Of a DNA stretch of 64,000 nt, positions 27,566 to 36,238 are shown piece after piece; within the stretch, counting starts at the first letter, position 1; each line of letters begins with the position of its first letter. The position numbers and the translations under genes were made by a program. The stretch comes from Vreelandella boliviensis LC1 (GTDB taxonomy: Bacteria; Pseudomonadota; Gammaproteobacteria; Pseudomonadales; Halomonadaceae). The DNA lies in assembly GCF_000236035.1 (NCBI RefSeq), contig NZ_JH393257.1:1645735-1709734 (forward strand), read 5' to 3'. The notes under the pieces are model-generated. The model saw only the letters and a list, made by a program, of their open reading frames with translations, did not search any database and was not told the origin of the DNA.

Positions 27566-29048
27566 ATCGCTAATTTGGTGGTCCATTGCTATCTACTTAT
27601 TGGTCGCTATAGGCATTGCCATTCTATCGCGCCAAGGCCCTGCCGAGAGCATGTCGGGTTACTTTCTGGGCAACCGACAAATGAACGGCTTTGTCTCTGC
27701 ACTGAGTTACAGTGCCACTACCTACAGTGCTTTTATGATGGTGGGTTTGGCAGGCCTTACCTATGCCGGAGGCGTTGGCGCGCTAGGCTTTGAAATTATC
27801 TATTTTGCCGGTGTTTCTTTAGTGGCTATCTTTGGGCCCAAGTTTTGGGCAGTGGGCAAGAAGTTTGGCTTTGTGACCCCTAGTGAAATGCTGGGCCATC
27901 GCTATAACAGCAAGCATGTTGCCATGGCTGTCTCAATTGCCAGCTGCATCTTCCTGATTCCCTACTCGGCCGTTCAGCTCGCTGGCGTGGGTTACCTGCT
28001 GCAAGGCATTACCGATGGGGCGATTACCTTTACCACCGGGGTGGTGCTAGCCACGGTGATCGCGATCTTCTTCTCTTATATCGCCGGGATTCGTTCGGTG
28101 ATGTGGACCGACTCCCTTCAGGCCATCATGATGATCGTCGCCTCAACGCTGGTGGCTCTCTTGGTTATTCAGGGCTTGGGTGGTTTCGGCGCGCTGTTCG
28201 ATTCGCTTGCAACAGAGCACTCCCAGTCGCTCACGGTGCCTGGCCCGGGGCTATTCAGCTTTGTCACTTTCCTGGGTCTCACCATTCCTTGGTTCTTCTT
28301 TAGCCTGTCTAATCCGCAAGTCAGCCAGCGCTTGTTTATGCCCTCTTCGCTTCGCTCAATGCGCCACATGCTGATTGGTTTTTTGGTGTTTGGCTTTATT
28401 TACACCCTGGTCTCCGTGCTGTGGGGCTTCTCTGCCCTGGTCGCTTTTCCCGGTCTTGAGGGCGCGGATTTAGCGACACCAACGCTGCTGGCCTCAGAGT
28501 TTGTCCCACCCGTACTAGGCGTCATCGTGATGGTCGGCATTATGGCCGCAGCCGTGTCCACCATTGACTCGATCATGCTGACCCTGGCCTCCATGGTCTC
28601 CCGTGATGTGTATGCCAACGTCAAACCTAACGTTAGTGAAAAGCGCCAACTGCTGGTGGGTAAATTTGTGGTGCCGGTAATTGCACTAATGGCGTTAGCC
28701 TTCGCCGAACTGCAGCTTAACCTGATTGCGGTGCTGTCAGTGGCTGCATCGTCGGGCCTAGTCGCCATGGTGCCCGCGCTAATCGGTGCCTTCTATTGGA
28801 AGCGCGGCACGGCCGCCGGTGCACTGGCGAGCGTGGTGGGCACTAGCGCCTTTGTACTGTTGATGTATGCCACTGGTAACTCGCTGCTGGGCCTGCCTGC
28901 TGGCGTATGGGGCATTGTGGTGGCGAGTGTGCTGTTTGTTGGCGTAAGTCTCGTGACCAAACCCCATCAAGCCACCACGGATGCTTTCTTTACCGCCATC
29001 ACAGAAGAGCTGAGCAAAAAGCGCCGCCCTTTAACACCAAACCGTTAA
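27558..29048 (+). CDS. Sodium:solute symporter (SSS family)
   Basis: A 496-aa protein with about 13 transmembrane helices. Family text includes GYFLGNRQMNGFVSALSYSA and SNPQVSQRLFMPSS, and the sodium-site segment MAAAVSTIDSIMLTLASMVS. The wording is closest to the pantothenate/short carboxylate group. The substrate is unknown. Its 3' end overlaps pxpC by 18 bp in convergent orientation, so 5-oxoproline or a related acid is possible but not shown. Confidence 0.85.
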   Translation: MTESLIWWSIAIYLLVAIGIAILSRQGPAESMSGYFLGNRQMNGFVSALSYSATTYSAFMMVGLAGLTYAGGVGALGFEIIYFAGVSLVAIFGPKFWAVGKKFGFVTPSEMLGHRYNSKHVAMAVSIASCIFLIPYSAVQLAGVGYLLQGITDGAITFTTGVVLATVIAIFFSYIAGIRSVMWTDSLQAIMMIVASTLVALLVIQGLGGFGALFDSLATEHSQSLTVPGPGLFSFVTFLGLTIPWFFFSLSNPQVSQRLFMPSSLRSMRHMLIGFLVFGFIYTLVSVLWGFSALVAFPGLEGADLATPTLLASEFVPPVLGVIVMVGIMAAAVSTIDSIMLTLASMVSRDVYANVKPNVSEKRQLLVGKFVVPVIALMALAFAELQLNLIAVLSVAASSGLVAMVPALIGAFYWKRGTAAGALASVVGTSAFVLLMYATGNSLLGLPAGVWGIVVASVLFVGVSLVTKPHQATTDAFFTAITEELSKKRRPLTPNR

Positions 29049-29981
29049 CTGCTTACGATAGTCCTCCTGCGCCTGGCTGGCGCTGACCGGCGTAAGCCAC
29101 ACCTCGGTACCGGGCAGGCATTGGGAAAGCGTGGCGCAGGCCATCGGAGTGAGGGCGCCTAGGCGTGGGTAGCCGCCAATGGTTTGGCGGTCGTTCATCA
29201 GCACGATGGGCTGGCCGTCCGGCGGTACCTGCACCGCCCCCAGCGGAATGCCTTCGGAAATAATGCCCGTGAGTGAGCCGTGTAGCGCAGGACCGGTGAG
29301 CCGCACGCCCATGCGGTCGGCGCGGTTGTCTACTTTCCAGGGGTGGTTGAACGCTTGGAATAGCGCGCGACCGTTAAACGAGGCGATTTGTGAGCCGAGA
29401 ACGATAGGCAAGCGGCAGCCCGAGGTGGGCATAAGTGGGCCCTGGCCTTCAGGAATACGGCGTAGCGCAGGGGCGGTGCCTTTCCAGGTTAAACGGTCGC
29501 CCACTTTTAAGGGCTTACCATCTTCATGTAGGCCACCGATTTGCTCGCGGGCAGTGCAGGCGCGACTGCCGAGCACTTCTGGCGCATTCAACCCGCCGGG
29601 AAAGGCAAGGTAGGCGCGCAGGCCGTGGCGCGGTTGACGAAACACCAAGCGCTGGCCGGGCAGTAGCTTAAAGCTGACGTTGGGAGCGAGCGGCTTGCCA
29701 TCCAGATGTGCGTCTAGATCCGCACCAGTCAGCGCCAGGCGCACCTCGTGTTCGGTTTCAAAGCTTAAGCCGCCGCCCATGACGATTTCCAGCGCGGCGC
29801 TGTTTAACGCATTACCCAGCAACCAGTTGGCCCAGCGGAACGCGATCCAGTCGGCGGCACCGCCCTGGGTAACGCCTAAATGGCCGACGCCAAAGCGTCC
29901 GACATCTTGAATCAGTGCCAGTGGACCTGCTTGTTTAACCACCATGCCTTTTTGCGTTTGATGCGTAGCGATTTGGCTCAT
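29031..29981 (-). CDS. pxpC: 5-oxoprolinase subunit C (KipA/biotin-dependent carboxyltransferase family)
   Basis: The 316-aa protein has the family opening GPLALIQDVGRFGVGHLGVTQ, then DWIAFRWANWLLGN and the C-terminal MNDRQTIGGYPRLG. PxpABC hydrolyse 5-oxoproline (pyroglutamate) to glutamate with ATP, removing a damage product of glutamine and glutamate. ATG 29981 overlaps the pxpB stop by 4 bp. The stop lies inside the 3' end of the convergent symporter gene. Confidence 0.93.
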   Translation of the reverse strand: MSQIATHQTQKGMVVKQAGPLALIQDVGRFGVGHLGVTQGGAADWIAFRWANWLLGNALNSAALEIVMGGGLSFETEHEVRLALTGADLDAHLDGKPLAPNVSFKLLPGQRLVFRQPRHGLRAYLAFPGGLNAPEVLGSRACTAREQIGGLHEDGKPLKVGDRLTWKGTAPALRRIPEGQGPLMPTSGCRLPIVLGSQIASFNGRALFQAFNHPWKVDNRADRMGVRLTGPALHGSLTGIISEGIPLGAVQVPPDGQPIVLMNDRQTIGGYPRLGALTPMACATLSQCLPGTEVWLTPVSASQAQEDYRKQLTVWC

Positions 29982-30697
29982 GGGCGCTCCTCCATGGGCG
30001 TGGTATCGCCACCATCCGCCTCAAATTCCGCCCGGGAGATGGCTCTAAAACGCACCTTGTCGCCGGGGCGGAACAGCGGCTCGCCTCGCTTGGCATGCTC
30101 GAACAGCGGCACGTTGGTACGGCCCAAAATATTCCAGCCGCCCGGCGAGAGCAGCGGGTAAATGGCGGTTTGACGATCAGCAATGCCCACGCTACCTGCT
30201 GCCACCTTGCGGCGCGGCGTTTTCAAGCGCGGCGTAGCCAACGCTTCATCCACTAAGCCCATAAAGCCGTAGCCCGGGGCAAAACCCAGTGCGAACACGC
30301 AGTAGTCGTGGTTGCAGTGCTGCTCGATAAGCTCTTTGACGCTTAAACCAGCGCGTTTGGCGACCAGGGGCAACTCAGGCCCCACGCTTTCGTCGTACCA
30401 CACCGGGATGTCGTGCAGCTCACCGGCTTGAGTATCCACAGGGGTAAGGCCTGAAAGCGCCTTGTGGATAAGTTGAATAGCCTCGCTATGGGTTAACTGC
30501 TGGCAGTCGTAATGCACTAACAGCGTGGTGTAAGAGGGCACCAAGTCAATTAGTGCCGCATCAAATGCCTTACGCAGCGCTTGGTCGGCGGCGATGACCC
30601 AGGCCATATTGGCTTCGTCGATGGCGTCGAACAGGCGCACCATCAGGGCATCCATGGCGGTGGTTTCAATGCGTATTTCAATACTATTGAGTTTCAC
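29978..30697 (-). CDS. pxpB: 5-oxoprolinase subunit B (KipI family)
   Basis: The 239-aa protein matches the allophanate-hydrolase-subunit-1/KipI family: [17 protein letters not shown], then [20 protein letters not shown] and [20 protein letters not shown]. It is the partner of PxpC. Overlaps of 4 bp on both sides (pxpA stop and pxpC start) show a tight pxpABC operon. Confidence 0.93.
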   Translation of the reverse strand: MKLNSIEIRIETTAMDALMVRLFDAIDEANMAWVIAADQALRKAFDAALIDLVPSYTTLLVHYDCQQLTHSEAIQLIHKALSGLTPVDTQAGELHDIPVWYDESVGPELPLVAKRAGLSVKELIEQHCNHDYCVFALGFAPGYGFMGLVDEALATPRLKTPRRKVAAGSVGIADRQTAIYPLLSPGGWNILGRTNVPLFEHAKRGEPLFRPGDKVRFRAISRAEFEADGGDTTPMEERP

Positions 30698-31446
30698 GCT
30701 TGCTCCAACGCCTGAAAGGCCTCGCGGATAGCGCGAACGGCAGCCACGGATTCAGGGTTGTCGCCGTGGACACACAGCGTGTCGCAGGCTAACTGTAGCG
30801 ATGTGCCATCAAGCGCGGTGAGCGGCTCGCCTTTGGCTAACATCACCGCTTGATTGACGATAGTGTTCTGGTCGTGGTGAACGGCATTGGGCAGGCGACG
30901 TGAGGCCAGGTGGCCGTTGGCGTCATAGGCGCGGTCAGCAAAGGTCTCGAACCACAGGGTAATGCCCAACTTGGCGGCTAACTCACGGTGTGGCTCAGGA
31001 TCGGCGGTGGACATAATCATCAGCGGCAGGCTGGAATCGTAAGCACGCACCGCGCGCATGACGCCTTCGAGCAGCGCCGGGTTGGCGGCCATGTCGTTGT
31101 ACAGCGCACCGTGAGGTTTGATGTAGCTCAGCTGGGTACCTTCCGCTTGGCATATGCCCGCTAACGCCCCCACTTGATAAAGCACCATATCCTCCGCTTC
31201 TTCCGGTGAACAGGCCATGGAGCGCCGCCCAAAGCCCATCAAATCCGGGTAACCAGGATGCGCGCCAATGCGAACGCCATTTTGTACGGCTAGCTTGACG
31301 GTACGGCGCATCACATGGGGGTCAGAGGCATGGAAGCCGCAGGCGATATTGGCGCAATCGACATAGGGCATCGCCTCGGCATCCAGGCCGATGGTCCAGT
31401 TACCAAAACTTTCGCCCATATCGCAATTAAGCAGGGGGATGGCCAT
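30694..31446 (-). CDS. pxpA: 5-oxoprolinase subunit A (LamB/YcsF family)
   Basis: A 250-aa protein from ATG 31446, with TAGGAG upstream; the frame to 31593 adds an implausible N-terminus. Diagnostic text: [41 protein letters not shown] and [11 protein letters not shown]. It is the first gene of pxpABC. Its promoter lies in the divergent region shared with the TRAP operon. Confidence 0.94.
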   Translation of the reverse strand: MAIPLLNCDMGESFGNWTIGLDAEAMPYVDCANIACGFHASDPHVMRRTVKLAVQNGVRIGAHPGYPDLMGFGRRSMACSPEEAEDMVLYQVGALAGICQAEGTQLSYIKPHGALYNDMAANPALLEGVMRAVRAYDSSLPLMIMSTADPEPHRELAAKLGITLWFETFADRAYDANGHLASRRLPNAVHHDQNTIVNQAVMLAKGEPLTALDGTSLQLACDTLCVHGDNPESVAAVRAIREAFQALEQA

Positions 31447-31802
31447 AGCGGCTCCTAACGTTGATGCGGTTGATATTGTTACTTGGCTAACGCTGAAGTG
31501 TAATCCACCCTCAATATATAAACAGGGCTCGTCCAATGCCAATCGTTTGGGGAAATAATCACTAGGGTCTGTTGACGGCTGGACACGACGCACTTATCAC
31601 TTTACTAGTCGGCGTGATAACAGCGTTGGTTAGGGGGCACTGCTGGGGATGGCCTCAATGTCGCATGATGGTATGTGATTAAATCTATGCCATGGTTCAT
31701 CGGATTGATACGAGTTCCAGGTTTGTGGTCTTAAAGCGCTGCCAAGCCTATCCCCATCCACCGAAGTAACACACTATTAAAATGAACAAGAGGGTACTCA
31801 CG
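31447..31802. promoter_or_regulatory. Divergent intergenic region pxpA / TRAP operon
   Basis: No gene is seen in this 356-bp stretch. It contains an inverted repeat TTATCAC (31594-31600) / GTGATAA (31614-31620) with a 13-bp spacer, close to the midpoint, a reasonable operator for coordinate control of both operons. No regulator gene adjoins it. Confidence 0.45.
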
Positions 31803-32786
31803 ATGCGCAAAACACTAACTTCCACATTGCTACTGGCGACAGCCTGCGGCTTAACGGTGACAGCTCACGCCGCGGAATGGACCATGGCCACGCCCTACGG
31901 CGATGCTAGCTTTCATACCCAGAACAACAAGCAGTTCGCCGAAGATGTGGCTGAAGCCACCAATGGTGAGTTGACCATTACCGTGCATAGCGGTGGCTCG
32001 CTGGTTTCTCATGGTGAAATCAAGCCGTCGGTTCGCCGTGGCACTATTGATGCGGGTGAAGTATTCCTCTCTGTTCTCTCCAATGATGATCCTATTTTCG
32101 AAGTGGATACTCTGCCGGGTGTGGCAGGCAGCTACGATGATGCCTACTCACTGTGGGAGGCCACCAAACCGATGATCACTGAGCTTTTTGCCTATGAAGG
32201 GTTGATCCCTCTTTATGCTGTTGCTTGGCCTGCACAAGGTATCTATACCTCTGAGCCCCTCACCGACCCCGAACAGTTTGAAGGCTTGCGCGTTCGTGCA
32301 CCCAACATCAATACCCAGCGCTTTGTGAATAATCTGGGCGGCAGCCCCACCGAAACCGAAGAGTCCGATATCCCCACTGCCTTCAGCACCGGACGTGTAG
32401 ATGCCATGATCACCTCAAGCTCTACGGGGAACTCCATGGCGGCGTGGGATTATGTTACCGATTACACCAACGCTAATCTGTGGTTGCCTAAAAATATCGT
32501 TTTCATCAGCCAACGTAGTTTTGATGGCCTGGATGAAGCAACCCAGGAGGCCCTGATGGAAGCCGCCGCTGAGGCTGAAAAGCGGGGTTGGGAAATGAGC
32601 CGCGAAGATAACGATGCCAGCTTGGCTGTTTTGCAAGAGAACGGCATTTCAGTGTCTGAGCCTAACGACGCTATTTCTGAAGCGCTTCAGGCGGCGGGTG
32701 ATCAGCTGTTTGAAGATTGGCAGTCACGTGCCGATGACGAAGCCAAGCAGGCGCTGGAAACTTACCGCGAGCAGCGCGACAGCTAA
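31803..32786 (+). CDS. dctP: TRAP transporter periplasmic binding protein (DctP family)
   Basis: A 327-aa protein. ATG 31803 follows GAGGGT and gives a clean signal peptide (MRKTLTSTLLLATACGLT to AHA); an in-frame ATG at 31782 lacks a ribosome site. It has the DctP-type substrate-contact segment GLRVRAPN (Arg pairs with the ligand carboxylate) and AFSTGRVDAMITSS. The ligand is probably an organic acid. Neighbouring pxpABC makes 5-oxoproline or glutamate-related acids worth testing. A hairpin follows the gene at 32807-32834. Confidence 0.9.
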   Translation: MRKTLTSTLLLATACGLTVTAHAAEWTMATPYGDASFHTQNNKQFAEDVAEATNGELTITVHSGGSLVSHGEIKPSVRRGTIDAGEVFLSVLSNDDPIFEVDTLPGVAGSYDDAYSLWEATKPMITELFAYEGLIPLYAVAWPAQGIYTSEPLTDPEQFEGLRVRAPNINTQRFVNNLGGSPTETEESDIPTAFSTGRVDAMITSSSTGNSMAAWDYVTDYTNANLWLPKNIVFISQRSFDGLDEATQEALMEAAAEAEKRGWEMSREDNDASLAVLQENGISVSEPNDAISEALQAAGDQLFEDWQSRADDEAKQALETYREQRDS

Positions 32787-32806
32787 GCTCCGTTTTGATG
32801 TCTCTT

Positions 32807-32834
32807 GCAGCGGTGGTGACAACGTTGCCGCTGC
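32807..32834 (+). promoter_or_regulatory. Intercistronic hairpin after dctP
   Basis: GCAGCGG (32807-32813) pairs with CCGCTGC (32828-32834) across a 14-nt loop. There is no T-run. It lies between the abundant binding-protein gene and the membrane subunits, a position typical of mRNA-stabilising hairpins. Confidence 0.5.
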
Positions 32835-32877
32835 GTTTCCCGCACGCTTTTTCTAAGTGCTTCGTGAGGCTGCGAAC

Positions 32878-33441
32878 ATGACGTTTAAATTCGACAAGCT
32901 CTATCGCCTGGGTGCTTGGGGGGCGGCGGCATGCATGGTGGCCATTTGCGCGCTGATAGCGCTCCAGGTGACCTTCCGTTTGTTAGATGCCCTGTTAGTG
33001 CTGGTTGGCTTGGGTCGCCTGGGCCTGAGTATTACCGGCGTTTCGGAAATTGCTTCTTACCTATTAGTGGGGGCGACCTTTCTGGGACTGGCCTACACCT
33101 TTGTGCATCACGCCCACATTCGAGTGACGCTGTTGATAACCCGACTGCCACCGGCAATCCGTGTGTGGTTTGAAGTGTTTTGCCTCATCATTGCCCTGGC
33201 GATCAGTCTAATGCTCAGTTACGGCCTAATTGGGTTGGCGAGAGAGAGCCTGCAATACAACGATGTGTCTTCAGGATTTGTGTCGATTCCGCTCTGGATT
33301 CCTCAGCTTGTACTCGCGACCAGCGTAGGGCTGCTGTGTTTGGCGCTGGCTGAAGCCCTGTTTATGGTGCTACGGATTGCCATTCGCGATCCTGCGAGCT
33401 TCCGCGAAGCGACTGCCCCAGATGAAAGCGAGGGTCACTAA
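32878..33441 (+). CDS. dctQ: TRAP transporter small membrane subunit (DctQ)
   Basis: A 187-aa protein with four transmembrane helices and the DctQ pattern (RLGAWGAAACMVAICALIAL, then ITGVSEIASYLLVGATFLGLAY and HAHIRVTLL). ATG 32878 follows GAGG; the frame begins at GTG 32857. It partners the large subunit at 33564 for sodium-driven uptake. A 122-bp gap before dctM contains a possible small reading frame. Confidence 0.9.
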   Translation: MTFKFDKLYRLGAWGAAACMVAICALIALQVTFRLLDALLVLVGLGRLGLSITGVSEIASYLLVGATFLGLAYTFVHHAHIRVTLLITRLPPAIRVWFEVFCLIIALAISLMLSYGLIGLARESLQYNDVSSGFVSIPLWIPQLVLATSVGLLCLALAEALFMVLRIAIRDPASFREATAPDESEGH

Positions 33442-33576
33442 ATGGCGACGTCAGCTATGTCTATGTTTAGTGCATCTATGCTAGCTAATTCATTGTTAAT
33501 TAAGTTATTTTTAACTTTGTCACTGTTAGCGCCGCCGTTGTCTTTTAAACTGGAGAGATCCTCGTGCTGCTACTAA
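33442..33576 (+). CDS. Possible 44-aa hydrophobic peptide between dctQ and dctM
   Basis: An ATG immediately follows the dctQ stop (TAA-ATG), with GAGGG 8 bp upstream. The 44-codon frame runs through the whole gap and ends 13 bp inside dctM. It encodes a Met/Ser-rich start and one hydrophobic stretch (LLIKLFLTLSLLAPPL). The region is much more AT-rich than its neighbours and uses TTA/ATT codons, so it could be a coupling leader or chance. Unproven. Confidence 0.3.
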   Translation: MATSAMSMFSASMLANSLLIKLFLTLSLLAPPLSFKLERSSCCY

Positions 33577-34868
33577 GTCTCGCCACTATATTTACTCTCG
33601 TGTTGCTGCTGGGGAGTGGGGTGTGGATCGCTTTCGCGCTGATCGGTACTGCCTGGATAGCATTAGAATTCTTCAGCTCATTCTCACCGGGGTCTATCCT
33701 AGCCTCAGATTTTTGGGGCGCCAGCTACGGTTGGGACCTCACCGCGTTGCCCATGTTTATCTGGATGGGTGAAATTCTGTTTCGCTCCGGGCTTGCTGAC
33801 AATATGTTTCGTGGCCTGTCACCCTGGTTAAACCGTCTGCCAGGGCGTTTACTGCATACCAATATTATTGGCAGCGGCATGTTTGCAGCGGTATGCGGCT
33901 CTTCGGCCGCCACTTGTGCCACGGTGGGTAAAATGACTCTGCCGGAACTTGAGCGGCGGGGCTACGACAGCAATATGGCGATTGGTACCCTGGCCAGCGC
34001 TTCCACCTTGGGGCTTTTGATTCCGCCCTCCATCGTGCTGATAGTCTACGGGGTGGTCACCGAGCAGTCGATCTCCAGGCTGTTTATGGCCGGTATCGGC
34101 CCGGGACTGATGATCCTGGCGATGTTCATGAGTTATCTCATTTTGTGGGCGTTGCTTAAGGGCAACCGCGAAGGGCTTACCGGCGAAGATGAATCCGGCA
34201 TGAGCTTTGCTGAAAAGCTGCGCAATACCTGGTCACTGGTGCCTATTCTGCTACTGATCGGCGGGATTATCTTTTCGATCTATGGCGGGCTAGCGTCGCC
34301 TACCGAGGCCGCGGCGGTCGGTGTGGTGCTGTCGATTGTGATTGCGCGCTTTAACGGTCACTTTGATCGCGACATTTTTAAAAGCTCGCTGTTTGCCGCC
34401 GTGCGTACCGCCTGCATGATCGCTTTTATTATTGCCGGGGCTTCGTTTTTGACCTCGGCCATGGGCTTTACCCAGGTACCGATGAAGCTAGCAACTGCGA
34501 TTGGCGAGATGGGGCTTTCACCGACGATGCTGCTGATTGCGCTCACCTTGCTACTGCTGGTGATGGGCTGCTTTCTCGACGGCATCTCTCTGATCCTGCT
34601 AGTCACCGCGATTATCATGCCGCTGGTGAGCGCCGCCGGTTTCGATCTGATTTGGTTTGGTATTTACCTAGTTGTGGTCGTTGAAATGTCGCAAATCACA
34701 CCGCCGGTGGGCTTCAACCTGTTCGTTATCCAGGGGCTAACCGGTAAAGACATTCTGACCATTACCAAGGCTACGCTGCCGTTTTTCCTGCTGATGCTAT
34801 TGGCTATTGCCTTCATGCATATCTTCCCTGGCATTGCCCTTTACCTACCGGAGGCAATGACGCGCTAA
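33564..34868 (+). CDS. dctM: TRAP transporter large membrane subunit (DctM)
   Basis: A 434-aa protein with about 12 helices and DctM text: FIWMGEILFRSGLADNMFRG, CGSSAATCATVGKMTLPE, ASASTLGLLIPPSIVLIVYG, and GCFLDGISLILLVTAIIMPL, then EMSQITPPVGFNLFVIQG. The start is GTG 33564 after GGAGAG. It forms the transport channel with DctQ. The next 90 bp hold small palindromes (ACATGCATGT and TCTGGCCAGA) but no clear terminator. Confidence 0.93.
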   Translation: MLLLSLATIFTLVLLLGSGVWIAFALIGTAWIALEFFSSFSPGSILASDFWGASYGWDLTALPMFIWMGEILFRSGLADNMFRGLSPWLNRLPGRLLHTNIIGSGMFAAVCGSSAATCATVGKMTLPELERRGYDSNMAIGTLASASTLGLLIPPSIVLIVYGVVTEQSISRLFMAGIGPGLMILAMFMSYLILWALLKGNREGLTGEDESGMSFAEKLRNTWSLVPILLLIGGIIFSIYGGLASPTEAAAVGVVLSIVIARFNGHFDRDIFKSSLFAAVRTACMIAFIIAGASFLTSAMGFTQVPMKLATAIGEMGLSPTMLLIALTLLLLVMGCFLDGISLILLVTAIIMPLVSAAGFDLIWFGIYLVVVVEMSQITPPVGFNLFVIQGLTGKDILTITKATLPFFLLMLLAIAFMHIFPGIALYLPEAMTR

Positions 34869-34958
34869 GGCGCTTATAAAAGAAAGTGTCTTTACGATCA
34901 ATGAGGCAAAAACGCTCTGGCCGGAGCGCTTGATGACATGCATGTTCTGGCCAGAGAT

Positions 34959-36107
34959 TTAGGGTTTAGAGCGGGATTGGGTGCTGAGTTTTTTGAACGC
35001 AATGTCTTTGTTGAACTCGCCTGGGGCGCCATACCCTTTGCGTAGCATCGTGAGTGCTTTGAATTGCGCTTCTCTACGGCTATTGAGTACGAGCGTATGG
35101 TTCAGCAAGAGTTGCTGAGCATTTTCAAGCAGTTCTTTGGGGTCGATAGCCGCGGGGGGGTCTATCATCAGTGTTTTGGCGATCAACTCCATTTTTGGCT
35201 GAACTTCTTGTAGAACGCTTTTAAATGAGAAAGAAGGCACGCCGGCTGTTGCGCTTAAATCGACTATGAGGGCGGCAAATTGCTCTTCTGGTGCGCTTGA
35301 AAGGCAGGCATCCGCCGTGGGGCCGGATATTCGCACACACATTTCCATCAAACTCTCGCTTGTAAAACCGGCATGGCTAAAGCGTATGGAGTTTACCATC
35401 GCCGATGGGATACCCCATTTAGCTGCTAGCCAAGCCCCAATAACGGTGTGGTCACAACCAAAGTAACGCTGCTCTTCTTCAATAAGGTGAGCATGTGGAA
35501 TAGCGCTATCAATGTATAGTTCGTCTACTTGTTCAGGGTAAGTCGCGCTCAGCGCCAATATACCAATATCCTGCAACAGTGATGCCGTAAAAGCATGGCC
35601 TGCCTGTTTAGGGCACGCTTGCTCGGCAAGCTGGCGCGCTATTAACGCAGACATAATAGACCGCCGCCAAATATGTGTATGCTGCGGCCCCTTACTGGAG
35701 TGCTGAAAAAGGTTGAAGCTCAACACCACCGTTAACGCGGCATCGAGTCCTAAACGCTGGACGGCCTCAAGGCACGTCTGTGTCGAATTGGCCGAGCGAG
35801 TATGGTGAACACTATTTGCAAGAGATATTAACCGAGCGGTTAATGCTGGGTCATGTTCAATGGTGTCGGCAACATCGTTGATTGTCGCTTTTGAAGATTG
35901 CGTTAACCTGAGGATGCGTAATGCGATTGAGGGAAGCGAAGGTAAGCGTTGGCACTTGAGGAAGTCGCTGATCAGAAAACCAGGCAGTGCTTCAGTTAGC
36001 ATTAGGTATAGCGCTTCATCTTTTTTCGATGTTCTAGTCACGTTATCTCCTGCGCCCTTTGTAGCGTAGCTGCCAGCCATCATGAGGTGATGTCCTAATT
36101 TTACCAT
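34959..36107 (-). CDS. HDOD-domain protein
   Basis: The 382-aa soluble protein has an HDOD domain over about residues 45-250 (LPSLPSIALRILRL, then ADTIEHDPALTARLISLANS and FTASLLQDIGILALS), a degenerate HD-like fold without full metal-binding HD pairs. Such proteins act in signalling, often tied to cyclic-di-GMP, motility or stress. It is divergent from the GGDEF/EAL gene, which supports a signalling pair. The start may instead be ATG 36083. Confidence 0.8.
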   Translation of the reverse strand: MVKLGHHLMMAGSYATKGAGDNVTRTSKKDEALYLMLTEALPGFLISDFLKCQRLPSLPSIALRILRLTQSSKATINDVADTIEHDPALTARLISLANSVHHTRSANSTQTCLEAVQRLGLDAALTVVLSFNLFQHSSKGPQHTHIWRRSIMSALIARQLAEQACPKQAGHAFTASLLQDIGILALSATYPEQVDELYIDSAIPHAHLIEEEQRYFGCDHTVIGAWLAAKWGIPSAMVNSIRFSHAGFTSESLMEMCVRISGPTADACLSSAPEEQFAALIVDLSATAGVPSFSFKSVLQEVQPKMELIAKTLMIDPPAAIDPKELLENAQQLLLNHTLVLNSRREAQFKALTMLRKGYGAPGEFNKDIAFKKLSTQSRSKP

Positions 36108-36238
36108 ATACCCTGCTAGTGTTGACGTTGTTATAGTTGGAAAAGAACGGTTTATGCTTTGTGGGTCGCTATATATACTTTATGAGGTTAGTGGCAGCCG
36201 CCCCAACTGCTCCAGAATTAAAAAAAGTGAGCGCAACA

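Noticed and set aside
34930-34960. Small palindromes ACATGCATGT and TCTGGCCAGA after dctM as a terminator
   Set aside because: Short stems, no T-run; not a convincing terminator.
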